A DNA stretch of 37,513 bases, taken from positions 1 through 37,513 of the forward strand of contig JAHFDS010000008.1 in the NCBI GenBank assembly GCA_023248855.1. Reading direction: 5' to 3'. The notes under the pieces were generated by a model. That model was not told where the DNA came from and made no database searches. It saw nothing but the letters and a program-made list of their open reading frames with translations. Positions within the stretch are counted from its first letter, which is position 1. The number at the start of each line of letters is the position of its first letter. This DNA is from Myxococcales bacterium (lineage in GTDB: Bacteria > Myxococcota_A > Polyangia > JAHFDS01). Below, piece by piece: positions 1 through 11,023 of this stretch. Position numbers and translations under genes: made by a program.

Positions 1-2067
1 GGTGCGCTCGACGCCGCGACGCGCCTCGGAGAGTGGCTCGTCGCGGGACGCGCCCTCGCGCGCGGCGCCGAGGTGTCCCGCGCCATCGAGGCGCTCCTCG
101 CGACGCCGGGCAGCATTCCGCCGCGGCTCTGGTCGGCGCGCGCCGGCAAGGAGCCCCAGGCCGTGACGTTGCGCGGGGCGGTGCTCGTGCGCGTGCGGGG
201 GCGCCTTTCGGACGCCCCCGAGCCGACTCCCGAGCTCTCCGCCGTCCTGTCCCAGCGCTCACCGAGCGCGCTCCGGACGCTGGCGGGCGCGCTGGCCGAG
301 GACGGCGTGCTGCAGCCGGCTCTGCTCGTTCCCGCCATCGTCGCCGGCGCGGCCGGGCTGGTGGCGCAGGCGCTGGTCCTCCGCGGCCTGTTCGACGTTC
401 AGGCGCGGCTGGGGCTCGTGGGCCAGCGCATCGGCGCGGTGGCGCTCGTGGGTGCGCTGCTGTTCGCGGCCCTCTTGCTCGACGTCCCCATCCTCGCGCG
501 CACGCTGGCGCTCGGCAGGCGCCTCGATGGGCGGCTGCGGCTGCGCCTTCTGGGCAAGCTGCCGCGGCTCCCCGATCGGTACTTCTCGAGCCGGCTCGTG
601 TCCGACGTGGCGAGCCGCGCCCACGAGGCGCACCTCTTGCGTGGGGCACCCGCGGTGGCGGCGCAGGTGCTACGCGCCACGGTGGAGATCCTGCTCGTCG
701 CCGTGGGGCTCGCGTGGCTCGATCCGGAGGCCGCACCGGTGGCGCTCGCTGCGGCCTTCCTGGTCGTGCTGGCGCCGCTCGTCGGCAACAAGCGGCTCGC
801 GGAGCGCGACCTGCGCGCTCGGGCGCACGCCGGCGCCCTGTCCCGCTTCTACCTCGATGCCCTGCTCGGCGTGGTCGCGGTGCGCGCCCACGGCGGCGAG
901 CGCGCTGTCCGCGCCGCGCACGAGGGTCTGCTCGTGGAGTGGCTCCGCGCGACGCTGAGTCTTATTCGCGTATCCGCATGGATTGATCTGGCGCAGGCGG
1001 CCCTGGGTTTTGGGCTGGCCGCGCTGCTCATCGGCCGCCTGCTCGGCCGCGGCGATGGCACGGGAGCGGCGCTGCTCGTGGGCTACTGGTCCCTGATGCT
1101 GCCGCAGCTCGGCGCCGAGCTCGCGGCGTCGCTCCGCCAGTACCCGGCCTACCGGAGCCTCGTCCTGCGCCTGGTGGAGCCGCTCGAGGCGCCGGAGGAA
1201 TCGGCCAGCCAGGCCGAGGTGGCGCGGGCCGGCGCCGCCGCGGTCTCGCTCGACGCCGTGACGGTCCGCGCGGGCGGCCACACCATCCTCGAGGAGATCT
1301 CCCTGGCGATCGCGCCCGGGGAGCACGTGGCGGTGATCGGCCCCTCGGGTGCCGGAAAATCGACCCTGGTGGGCCTCTTGCTCGGCTGGCATCGCCCTGC
1401 GGCGGGCACGCTGACGGTCGATGGCGCCCCGCTCGAGGGTGCGCACCTGCAGGCGGTGCGTCGGTCGGCGCGCTGGGTGGATCCCGGTGTGCAGCTGTGG
1501 AATGCGAGCCTGTACGACAACCTGCGCTACGGCAGTGACCAGGCGCCCGAGGGCATCGGTGCCGTGGTGGACGCGGCCGATTTGCGAGGCGTGCTCGAGC
1601 GCTTGCCCGACGGGCTCGCCACGCCGCTCGGGGAGGGCGGGGGGCTCGTGTCGGGCGGGGAGGGCCAGCGGGTGCGCCTCGGCCGCGCCCTGTCGCGCCC
1701 GGCCGCGCGCCTCGTGCTCCTCGACGAGCCCTTCCGCGGGCTCGACCGGGAGCGGCGGCAAGCGCTGCTCGCGCGCGTGCGCGCGACCTTCGCCGACGCG
1801 ACGCTCATCTGCGTGACTCACGACGTGGCGGAGACGGTGGGCTTTCCCCGTGCCGTGGTGATCGAACGCGGCCGGCTCGTGCAGGACGGCGCGCCGGAGG
1901 CCCTGCTGGCCGGCGAGGATTCACGCTACCGTGCCCTGCTCGAGGCCGATCGAGATCTGGCGCAGTCGGCGTGGTCGGGCAAGAAGTGGCGCCGCGTGCG
2001 GCTTCACGGTGGCGTGCTCGAGCCGGAGGCCGAGGCCTCCGGCCGAAGGCCGGAGCCCGCCTCATGA
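1..2067 (+). CDS. ABC exporter, fused membrane and ATPase domains (5'-partial)
   Basis: The reading frame is open to the left edge, so the true start lies outside; 688 residues are visible (GTG at 73 is only an internal candidate). Roughly residues 125-390 form the six-helix exporter membrane domain, including a PDRYFSSRLVSDVASR segment that resembles peptide/bacteriocin exporters. The ATPase domain follows: Walker A GPSGAGKST at 447-455, signature VSGGEGQR, Walker B with D575-E576, and switch His607. The Q-loop is odd: where exporters read V-P-Q this one reads V-D-P (about residues 493-495), so the usual Gln is missing. The stop overlaps the next gene's ATG (ATGA), so the two proteins are probably made together and may form a heterodimer. 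Exporter class is confident; the substrate (a ribosomal peptide product is my guess) is not. Confidence 0.85.
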   Translation, partial: GALDAATRLGEWLVAGRALARGAEVSRAIEALLATPGSIPPRLWSARAGKEPQAVTLRGAVLVRVRGRLSDAPEPTPELSAVLSQRSPSALRTLAGALAEDGVLQPALLVPAIVAGAAGLVAQALVLRGLFDVQARLGLVGQRIGAVALVGALLFAALLLDVPILARTLALGRRLDGRLRLRLLGKLPRLPDRYFSSRLVSDVASRAHEAHLLRGAPAVAAQVLRATVEILLVAVGLAWLDPEAAPVALAAAFLVVLAPLVGNKRLAERDLRARAHAGALSRFYLDALLGVVAVRAHGGERAVRAAHEGLLVEWLRATLSLIRVSAWIDLAQAALGFGLAALLIGRLLGRGDGTGAALLVGYWSLMLPQLGAELAASLRQYPAYRSLVLRLVEPLEAPEESASQAEVARAGAAAVSLDAVTVRAGGHTILEEISLAIAPGEHVAVIGPSGAGKSTLVGLLLGWHRPAAGTLTVDGAPLEGAHLQAVRRSARWVDPGVQLWNASLYDNLRYGSDQAPEGIGAVVDAADLRGVLERLPDGLATPLGEGGGLVSGGEGQRVRLGRALSRPAARLVLLDEPFRGLDRERRQALLARVRATFADATLICVTHDVAETVGFPRAVVIERGRLVQDGAPEALLAGEDSRYRALLEADRDLAQSAWSGKKWRRVRLHGGVLEPEAEASGRRPEPAS

Positions 2068-4145
2068 ACCCGCTGTTCGAGCGGGAGCAGCTCGGCGTGG
2101 CGCTCGGCGCGCTCGCGTCCGCCGCGGGGCTCGACCCGGCCACCTCGTCCGCGCCGGTGCCGCCCGCGCGGGTCAGAACGCGCGACGACCGCGTGCGCTG
2201 GTTGCTCTCGGCCGCCGCGGCGCTCGTCGTCGACGCCGACCCGCTGCCGCTTCGCTACGGTGAGCTGCCACGTCGCTTGCCTGCGCTCGGGCCGGTCCTG
2301 CTCGTGGCGAGGGACGGTCGCTCGCTCGCCGTGCTCGGCTCCGCTAGGCGCTTCGACGTCCTGCGCCCCGACCTCGGTCGCGAAAGGCTCGATCGCGCGG
2401 CGCTACGGACCCTCGTCGCCGGCGAGCGCGAGGCGGCCGCCACCTTGGAGCTCACGGCGGTCCTCGGCGCCCTGCCCGAGAAGGCCGCGGCGCGGGCACG
2501 CGTGGCGCTGCTCGAGGCCCGCCTCGAGGACGAGTACGTCTGCGACGCCTACGCGTTGCGGCCCGCGCCGCACCGGCCGTTCGGCGCCGCTCTGCGCCGG
2601 ATGGGCGTCACGTCTGCGGGCGCGCTGCTCGGCCTGTGCCTTTGCGGCGAGCGCCTCCTGTGGGTGCTCGCGTTCGCGCTGTTCGGCCGCGCGGCGCTGT
2701 CAGGGCGCATGGAGCCGGCGTGGGTCGTGGGTTTCTTGCTCGCGCTGCTCTCGAGCCTGCCCTTGCGCTTCGCGTCGGTGTCGCTGCAGGGCGCGATCGC
2801 GGCCGGCGTGGGGGCGCTGCTCAAGCGACGCCTCCTCGCGGGCGCATTGCGGCTCGGACCCGACGACGTCCGCAGCGAGGGAGCGGGCAGCGCGCTCGGC
2901 CGCGTGATCGAGTCGGAAGCCGTGGAGGGGCTCGCGCTGCGGGGCGGCTTCTCGCTGGCGGTCGCGGCGGTCGAGCTCGTGCTCGCATTGCTCGTGCTCT
3001 CAGCGGGCGCCGGGGGCGTGTCCGCCTGCGTCCTCCTGGTCGGGTTCGTGGGCGTGACCCTGGGGCTCTCTCGTGTGCTCCTCGGCCGCATGCGCGCCTT
3101 TGCGGCGTCGCGCATCGACCTGTCGCGCGATCTGGTCGAGCGCATGGTCGGCCATCGCACGCGCCTCGCACAGGCCGGCCCTGCGCGCTGGCACGATGGC
3201 GAGGACGAGCGCCTCGCCAGCTACCTGGCCGCCGCGGGCCGCGTAGATCGGGTCGTGGTGTGGCTGGGCGGCGTGCTGCCGCGGGCCTGGCTCCTGTTCG
3301 GCCTCGTGCCGCTCGCGTCCGCGGTCGTCGCCGGCGCGCCCGCCGACGGCATCGCGATCGGGCTCGGGGGCCTCTTGCTCGCGCAGGGCGCGCTGGATCG
3401 CCTGCGCGAGGGTGTCTCCGCCGTGACGAGCTGCCAGGTGGCGTTCGCCGTGGTCAGGCCCTTGTTCGAGGCTGCGCGCCGCATCGAGCCCGCGCCGCCG
3501 CCGGAGCTCACGCTGCCGGAGCCCGCCGCGACCGCGGTCGCGCTCGACGCCGAGCGCCTGGTGTTCCGCTATCGCGCGGGCGGGCCGCCGGTCATCCAGA
3601 GCGCAACCCTGCGCGTCGTGGCGGGTGATCGTGTGTTGCTCGAAGGCCCCTCGGGTGGCGGCAAGTCCACGCTCGCGGCGTTGCTGTCGGGCCTGCGGGT
3701 ACCCGAGTCGGGCCTCTTGCTCTCGGCCGGGCTCGACCGGCGCACCCTGGGGCAAGTCGGCTGGCGTGCGCGCGTGGCCTCCGCGCCGCAGTTCCACGAG
3801 AACCACATCCTGTGCGAGACCTTCGCGTTCAACCTGCTCCTGTCGCGCGGCTGGCCCGTCGGGCCCGAGGAGATCACGGAGGCGGAGACGCTGTGCCGCG
3901 AGCTCGGCCTCGGCGAGCTCTTGGCACGGATGCCGTCGGGGATCATGCAGGTGGTCGGCGACACCGGCTGGCAGCTGTCGCACGGCGAGCGGAGCCGCGT
4001 GTACCTGGCGCGCGCGCTACTCTCGGGGGCGGAGGTCGTGATCCTCGACGAGAGCTTCGGCGCGCTCGATCCGGAGACGCTGCTCACCTGCCTCGAGTGC
4101 GCGCGCCGTCGCGCGCGGGCGCTGGTGGTCATCGCGCACCCGTGA
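2064..4145 (+). CDS. ABC exporter, second subunit, ends at the H-loop
   Basis: The ATG at 2064 overlaps the upstream stop in an ATGA, which fixes the start and gives 693 residues. Residues 1-190 form a soluble N-terminal region I do not recognise. About 200-480 are hydrophobic membrane helices, and about 495-693 the ATPase domain. Walker A is GPSGGGKST (528-536), the Q-loop Gln is present (APQFHEN), the signature is LSHGE rather than LSGGQ, and Walker B has D662-E663 followed by the D-loop GALD. The switch His is residue 692 of 693, so the usual 30-40 residues after the H-loop are absent. No continuation of the domain is visible in other frames downstream, so this looks like a natural C-terminal truncation. 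With its partner it probably forms an asymmetric exporter; similarity to the two-ABC arrangement of NHLP/NHLM-type peptide clusters is an inference. Confidence 0.85.
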   Translation: MNPLFEREQLGVALGALASAAGLDPATSSAPVPPARVRTRDDRVRWLLSAAAALVVDADPLPLRYGELPRRLPALGPVLLVARDGRSLAVLGSARRFDVLRPDLGRERLDRAALRTLVAGEREAAATLELTAVLGALPEKAAARARVALLEARLEDEYVCDAYALRPAPHRPFGAALRRMGVTSAGALLGLCLCGERLLWVLAFALFGRAALSGRMEPAWVVGFLLALLSSLPLRFASVSLQGAIAAGVGALLKRRLLAGALRLGPDDVRSEGAGSALGRVIESEAVEGLALRGGFSLAVAAVELVLALLVLSAGAGGVSACVLLVGFVGVTLGLSRVLLGRMRAFAASRIDLSRDLVERMVGHRTRLAQAGPARWHDGEDERLASYLAAAGRVDRVVVWLGGVLPRAWLLFGLVPLASAVVAGAPADGIAIGLGGLLLAQGALDRLREGVSAVTSCQVAFAVVRPLFEAARRIEPAPPPELTLPEPAATAVALDAERLVFRYRAGGPPVIQSATLRVVAGDRVLLEGPSGGGKSTLAALLSGLRVPESGLLLSAGLDRRTLGQVGWRARVASAPQFHENHILCETFAFNLLLSRGWPVGPEEITEAETLCRELGLGELLARMPSGIMQVVGDTGWQLSHGERSRVYLARALLSGAEVVILDESFGALDPETLLTCLECARRRARALVVIAHP

Positions 4146-4161
4146 GGCCGGGGCGAGGTCG

Positions 4162-5055
4162 TCAGATCTCACAGGCAAGGCGCAATAGGCCCGTCACGTC
4201 GAAGGCTCTGCGCGCCTCCTGGGACACCGGCAGCTGCACGGCGAGCTCCAGGCGCAGCTGGTCCACCGGGTAGAGGGCGCCGCCGACCGTGGCCGACACC
4301 GAGCTGCCGACGGGCTCGGGCGCGTCGATCTCGACGAGGGCGTCCAGCTCCGCGAACGCGCCGAAGAGGCCCCTCGGACGCACGCCCACGGCCCACGTCG
4401 ACAGCCAGCCGCCCCGGCGCAGCTCCTGGGTCCGCTCGTCGTCGGCGAGAACCAGCGCCAGCAGCTGCTCCGTGTGCAAGGACAGCCAGCCGCGGTGGAA
4501 GCTCATCCGCACAGCCGGCGCGACGCTCCACGCGTCGAGGCCGCGCGCGTCGAGCACGGCGATCGGTCTCCCCACGACGAGCTGCTTTTCGCCGCTGGTC
4601 GGCAGCGTGGCCACGAACGCCGGCGAGATCCAGAGTCGTCCGCCACCCAGCTCGGGTGACGCCGCCGCCCACATCAGCTCGAGCCTGAGGTGTCCGGTCG
4701 AGGTGGCCGCATCCGCGCCGATCCCGCGCACTCGCAGGGACGATCGCGAGAGGGCCGTGAAGTCCGCGCCCGCCTGCACGCTCCCGGACACGATGCGGCC
4801 GCCGACCGTCAGCGCCTGGTCCTGTGCGACGATGGCGTAGGGGCCCTGGGTTCCGCGACCGTAGCCGGCGCTGCCGTAGAGCGAGGCCTCGTTGCGTGGG
4901 CGGGCGGAACGGCCCGACGCCAGCGGAGGCCCGAACGCGCGGTTGGGGGGTGCGGGATCGAGCATTCGGTCGCCGTCGGCGTGGCCGCGCGAGGGTGGGA
5001 GCACGAGCGCAAGCACCAGGGCGGGCATGGAGACCATCCATATGCCCTCACGCAT
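4162..5055 (-). CDS. Exported protein, possible outer-membrane beta-barrel
   Basis: A 297-residue protein if started at the ATG at 5055. That start gives an N-terminus with Arg2 and then a hydrophobic stretch (MVSMPALVLALVLPPSRGHA), a plausible Sec signal cleaved after GHA. An ATG at 5037 is an alternative: it has a GAGGG 7 nt upstream but loses the charged n-region. The mature part is rich in Gly, Leu, Val and alternating polar/apolar stretches (LRLELMWAAAS, LRLELAVQLPV), and the C-terminus is LRLACEI. This pattern suits antiparallel beta strands of a small outer-membrane barrel, but I recognise no family. It converges on the ABC pair, with only 16 nt between stops, and diverges from the peptide transporter. 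Function unknown. Confidence 0.6.
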   Translation of the reverse strand: MREGIWMVSMPALVLALVLPPSRGHADGDRMLDPAPPNRAFGPPLASGRSARPRNEASLYGSAGYGRGTQGPYAIVAQDQALTVGGRIVSGSVQAGADFTALSRSSLRVRGIGADAATSTGHLRLELMWAAASPELGGGRLWISPAFVATLPTSGEKQLVVGRPIAVLDARGLDAWSVAPAVRMSFHRGWLSLHTEQLLALVLADDERTQELRRGGWLSTWAVGVRPRGLFGAFAELDALVEIDAPEPVGSSVSATVGGALYPVDQLRLELAVQLPVSQEARRAFDVTGLLRLACEI

Positions 5056-5069
5056 GGGTCGGCCCGGGG

Positions 5070-5075
5070 TAGGCT
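5070..5075 (+). promoter_or_regulatory. Candidate -10 for a leaderless transcript
   Basis: TAGGCT fits TAnnnT and lies 8 nt before the ATG at 5084, which has no Shine-Dalgarno sequence. No convincing -35 is visible. The identical hexamer at the same distance precedes the SpoIIE-type gene at 30878. Confidence 0.3.
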
Positions 5076-5083
5076 GCTCGCCC

Positions 5084-6646
5084 ATGTCCCGTCTCTCCGC
5101 GCCCGACCACGCGCGCACCGGATGGCCGCCCGGCGTCCCCTACATCATCGGCAACGAGGGCTGCGAGCGCTTCAGCTTCTACGGCATGAAGGCCATCCTC
5201 TACGAGCACACCGCGGCGCTCTACGTCGCCACCGGCGTCGCCGGCGACCGCGCGCAGGGCCTCGCGACGAGTGACGTCCACCTGTTCATCTTCGGCGTCT
5301 ACGCGCTGCCGATGATCGGCGCCAGCCTCGCCGATCGCTGGCTCGGCAAGTACCGCACCATCCTGTGGCTCTCGCTCGTCTACTGCGCCGGCCACGCGGT
5401 CCTCGCCGCCGCCGAGGGCTCGCTGGCCGGGATGCACCTTGGCCTGGGCCTCATCGCCATCGGCTCCGGCGGCATCAAGCCCTGCGTCTCCGCGAACGTC
5501 GGCGACCAGTTCGGCAAGGGCAACTGGCACCTCCTGCCCAGGGTCTTCCAGGCCTTCTACTTCATCATCAACTTCGGCTCGTTCTTCGCAACCCTGTCGA
5601 TCCCGCTCCTGCGAAAGCACCTCGGCCCGGCCTTCGCCTTCGGCCTTCCCGGCGCGCTGATGTTCCTCGCCACCTTCGTCTTCTGGCTGGGCCGGGACCG
5701 CTTCGTCCACGTACCACCTTCGCCCGGTGGACGCCTCGGCGTCTACGACGCCCTCACCGCCTCGCTGCTCTTCCTGGTGCCCGGCTCGCTGTTCTTCACC
5801 GCGGGCCAGCCGCTCTGGATGGTGCTCGGGGCCTCGACCGGCTGCGCCGTCCTGGGCCTTGTGCTCTTCGTCCACCGCCAGGGCCTCGCCCGCGAGGGCA
5901 GCTTCCTCGCCGTCGCGCTGACCGTCGTGCGCACGCGCTCGCTTCGAGCCGCCGAGGCGCGCTACGGCCCGGGCTCGATCGACGCGGCGCGCGCCGTGGT
6001 CCGCGTCATGAGCGTCTTTGTCGTGTGCCTCTTCTTCTGGGCCTGCTTCGACCAGAAGGCGACCTCCTGGATCCGTCAGGCCTCGCTCATGGATCGCACC
6101 GTGACGCTGCCGCTCGTGGGCACGTTCGAGATCCTGCCGTCGCAGACCGGCGCGGCCAACCCGTTCTTCGTCCTTTGCCTCATCCCGCTCCTGTCGAGCT
6201 GGATCTTCCCTGCGCTCGAGGCGCGGGGCCTTGCCGTCACGCCGCTGCGCCGGATGACGGTCGGCATGTTCGTGGGGGCGCTCTCGTTCGTCGCGGTGGC
6301 GCTGCTGCAGGCGCGCGTGGACGCCGCGCTCGCCGCGGGCCAGAAGGTTCACGTGGCCTGGCAGCTCGTGCCCTATGCGATCATGACCCTCGGAGAAGTG
6401 CTGGTCTCGGCCACCGCGCTCGAGCTCGCCTACAGTCAGGCGCCGGCCAGCGTGAAGTCCACCCTCATGGCCTTCTGGAACCTCACGGTGGCCCTCGGGG
6501 ATCTCCTGACCGGCACCATCGCCCGGCGCTTCGACCTCCCGCTCGGGCAGTTCCTCTGGCTGTTCGCGGGCCTGCTCGGCGCCGCCGCGGTGGTCTTCGC
6601 GGTGCGGGCCCGCTTCTACGTCTACCGCGATCGGATCGTCGAGTGA
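5084..6646 (+). CDS. POT/PTR2-family proton-coupled oligopeptide transporter
   Basis: A 520-residue inner-membrane protein of the proton-dependent oligopeptide transporter family, which imports di- and tripeptides using the proton gradient. The hallmark ExxERF motif is present near the N-terminus (E25, E28, R29, F30, then Y33-G34), followed by MKAILYEH. The second family signature is recognisable around VFQAFYFIINFGSFFATL. The rest is about 12-14 hydrophobic segments, typical in length for the family. I start at ATG 5084 because ERF motifs of this family sit 20-30 residues from the N-terminus and the frame upstream is non-coding in character. There is no Shine-Dalgarno, but a TAGGCT hexamer lies 8 nt upstream. 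It faces nrdJ tail to tail with 16 nt between the stops. Confidence 0.93.
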   Translation: MSRLSAPDHARTGWPPGVPYIIGNEGCERFSFYGMKAILYEHTAALYVATGVAGDRAQGLATSDVHLFIFGVYALPMIGASLADRWLGKYRTILWLSLVYCAGHAVLAAAEGSLAGMHLGLGLIAIGSGGIKPCVSANVGDQFGKGNWHLLPRVFQAFYFIINFGSFFATLSIPLLRKHLGPAFAFGLPGALMFLATFVFWLGRDRFVHVPPSPGGRLGVYDALTASLLFLVPGSLFFTAGQPLWMVLGASTGCAVLGLVLFVHRQGLAREGSFLAVALTVVRTRSLRAAEARYGPGSIDAARAVVRVMSVFVVCLFFWACFDQKATSWIRQASLMDRTVTLPLVGTFEILPSQTGAANPFFVLCLIPLLSSWIFPALEARGLAVTPLRRMTVGMFVGALSFVAVALLQARVDAALAAGQKVHVAWQLVPYAIMTLGEVLVSATALELAYSQAPASVKSTLMAFWNLTVALGDLLTGTIARRFDLPLGQFLWLFAGLLGAAAVVFAVRARFYVYRDRIVE

Positions 6647-6662
6647 CGCGGCTCCATCAAGA

Positions 6663-9554
<2,892 letters not shown>

Positions 9555-9813
9555 GTCTCCCCTCCGATGGCTTCCGGCTTTGCGAACCCGCATCCCCGAG
9601 TTTCAACTTCTACCGCAGGAAAAAAACTCGCCCGCGCAGCCGCGGTTTGAAGCAGTCGCCGCGATCGGCTCGGCGCTGGCCGCAAGCTCGAGCTCTGCGA
9701 CTCTTCCGCCGGCGGATCCAACCGGATCCGTTCGGCCTCCCTCGGTCTGACCAGCTACTGCACCGCGACGTAACGTATGGTCATATGTGGCAAGACCCCT
9801 CCGACTGCCGATT

Positions 9814-9825
9814 TTCACGCGTGAA
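9814..9825. promoter_or_regulatory. Perfect 12-bp palindrome, possible operator
   Basis: TTCACGCGTGAA reads identically on both strands. It lies 260 nt upstream of the nrdJ start and about 270 nt from the QueG-like start. A homodimeric regulator site is the natural guess, with no direct support. Confidence 0.35.
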
Positions 9826-10004
9826 GAAAGTGCATTCTAGCGGGGGGGTCTGACGTCCTGAAATCACGCAATCGCCGCCCTCCAGAGGCGTCCGCGGGAC
9901 TTCAGGTGACGTAGATGTACCGCCGCCGTGCCGGCGCCGTCAAACATTTTCACCCAGATCTTGCGGCCTTGCCTCGGTCGCACCCCATCTGCTTGTGGCC
10001 TACA

Positions 10005-10014
10005 TTGTGGACAA
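10005..10014. promoter_or_regulatory. DnaA-box-like site
   Basis: TTGTGGACAA contains, on the minus strand, TTGTCCACA, one mismatch from the classical DnaA box TTATCCACA. It is a single site. DnaA control of ribonucleotide reductase genes is known in Escherichia coli (nrdAB), but one box by itself is weak evidence. Confidence 0.2.
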
Positions 10015-10060
10015 GCGTTCAAGAGGTGCGGAGCCACACAGTGATTCTCGTTGTTTGCAA

Positions 10061-10073
10061 TGTCGGTCCGACA
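10061..10073. promoter_or_regulatory. Inverted repeat TGTCGG-T-CCGACA
   Basis: Perfect 6-bp arms around a single central T, 23 nt before the proposed ATG of the QueG-like gene and 8 nt before the next palindrome. It could be an operator or form a small hairpin in the 5' leader. Confidence 0.3.
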
Positions 10074-10081
10074 ACAACTGG

Positions 10082-10093
10082 CCCACATGTGGG
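10082..10093. promoter_or_regulatory. Perfect 12-bp palindrome next to the QueG-like start
   Basis: CCCACATGTGGG ends 3 nt before the ATG at 10097. If that start is right, a bound regulator or an RNA hairpin here would block initiation directly. Confidence 0.3.
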
Positions 10094-10096
10094 GGC

Positions 10097-11023
10097 ATGG
10101 CGGCCGCGATGCCCAAGATGTTGCATGCATCAGGCTTGACTTTTCCATTCGCCTCGGCCGCTGTCCCCTCAAGCGCGGAGAGCACGACGGCCCCCTATCG
10201 CCCTCGGCGCATTGCCCCCGCTGTTCCGGACCGGCATGATCCCCCTGCCTTGACCGCGATCAGCGACACGCGCGCGATCCTCGAGCGGGCCGGCCTCGGC
10301 CCGATTCGGGCGATCGACCGCGCGAGCTACCAGGCCGCCGCTCCGCCACACCTGTGGCCCGAGGCTCTCGGCGCCCCACGCACCCGCGCGATCGTCGTGG
10401 TCGCGTCGGGTGGCCGCGGGCACTGGGCGGCTTTTCTGCGCTGGCTCACGGTGGATCCGGCGAGCCGCCTCGCACGCGAGCGGCATCCGATGGACCGGTT
10501 CGCGGGCGAGTCTCTCGACGCCGCCGCGGCGGCGCTCCGCACGGCCGGCGAGGAGGCCCTCGTGGTGCAACCCACGATGAACGCCGCCATCGTGCTCGAC
10601 TTCGTTCGCCTCGGCGTGCTGGCCGGGCTCGGGAGCCCGAGCCGCGTGGGCGTCCTCATCTCGCCGCACGTGGGGACCTGGCTCGCGCTCCGCGGCGCGC
10701 TTTTCACGTCGGCCGATTGGCCCATCGACGCCACCTCGCCGGAGTCGCCGTGCATTCGCTGTCCGGCGCCTTGCGTCGCAGCCTGCCCGGCCGCGCTCCC
10801 CGCCGAGGCGTCGTTTCCCTGGCAGACCTGCTTCGACACCCGAAAGCGCGAGCCTGCCTGCGAGACCGCCTGTGGCGCGCGCGCCGCCTGCCCCGTCGGT
10901 GCGGAGCACCGCTACGACCCGCTCGAGGTGCTCTACCACTACCACCGCGAGAAGGGGCGCAGCGCCCTGTGCGCTCGCTTCGGCGTGGCCGACGAGATCG
11001 GCGGCGTGGGGCAGATGGGGTGA
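10097..11023 (+). CDS. QueG/CblC-like cobalamin-binding iron-sulfur protein
   Basis: About 308 residues from ATG 10097; the start is uncertain (GTG 9995, ATG 10118 or TTG 10250 are possible, and recognisable homology begins near 10253). The middle part resembles the flavin-reductase-like cobalamin domain shared by QueG and the cobalamin decyanase CblC (MMACHC); ISPHVGTWLALRG aligns with the G-x-W-x-x-x-R/L-G stretch of both. It is followed by ferredoxin-type motifs: CxxCxxxCxxxCP from 10751, and C-x9-C-x3-C-x5-CP from 10829. The QueG signature GLGW-x-GKN is replaced by GLGSPSR, and the acidic residue expected upstream is absent, so true epoxyqueuosine reduction is unlikely. Its stop overlaps the GTG of the BtuC-BtuF gene. 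I infer a B12-processing or reducing role; QueG remains the alternative. Confidence 0.75.
   Translation: MAAAMPKMLHASGLTFPFASAAVPSSAESTTAPYRPRRIAPAVPDRHDPPALTAISDTRAILERAGLGPIRAIDRASYQAAAPPHLWPEALGAPRTRAIVVVASGGRGHWAAFLRWLTVDPASRLARERHPMDRFAGESLDAAAAALRTAGEEALVVQPTMNAAIVLDFVRLGVLAGLGSPSRVGVLISPHVGTWLALRGALFTSADWPIDATSPESPCIRCPAPCVAACPAALPAEASFPWQTCFDTRKREPACETACGARAACPVGAEHRYDPLEVLYHYHREKGRSALCARFGVADEIGGVGQMG

Larger units (their letters stand above)
9555..10096. other. Long divergent intergenic region between nrdJ and the B12 operon
   Basis: This 542-nt gap is the only one above 300 nt in the window. Part of it (about 9760-10130) is visibly less GC-rich than its surroundings. It holds a 12-bp perfect palindrome at 9814-9825, a 6+1+6 inverted repeat at 10061-10073, another 12-bp perfect palindrome at 10082-10093 that borders it, and one DnaA-box-like site at 10005-10014. 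I found no cobalamin riboswitch core and no paired NrdR boxes by eye. Open frames cross it (a GTG at 9995 is in frame with the downstream gene), but their composition does not look coding. Confidence 0.6.

Noticed and set aside
9555..9840. NrdR boxes in front of nrdJ
   Set aside because: No pair of 16-bp AT-centred NrdR-like palindromes at one-and-a-half helical turn spacing could be found; CATATG near 9782 is too short.
9995..10096. N-terminal extension of the QueG-like protein from GTG 9995
   Set aside because: The frame is open, but the DNA is AT-richer, carries palindromes and encodes no recognisable domain; it looks like regulatory DNA.
9555..10250. Cobalamin riboswitch upstream of nrdJ or the B12 operon
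   Set aside because: Looked on both strands for the B12-box and the conserved GCCACTG-like core and found no convincing match. A covariance-model scan would be decisive; a significant hit would overturn this.
10097..11023. Annotation as epoxyqueuosine reductase QueG
   Set aside because: The fold and cysteines are similar, but GLGW-x-GKN and the catalytic-acid region are not kept, and the context is B12 import.
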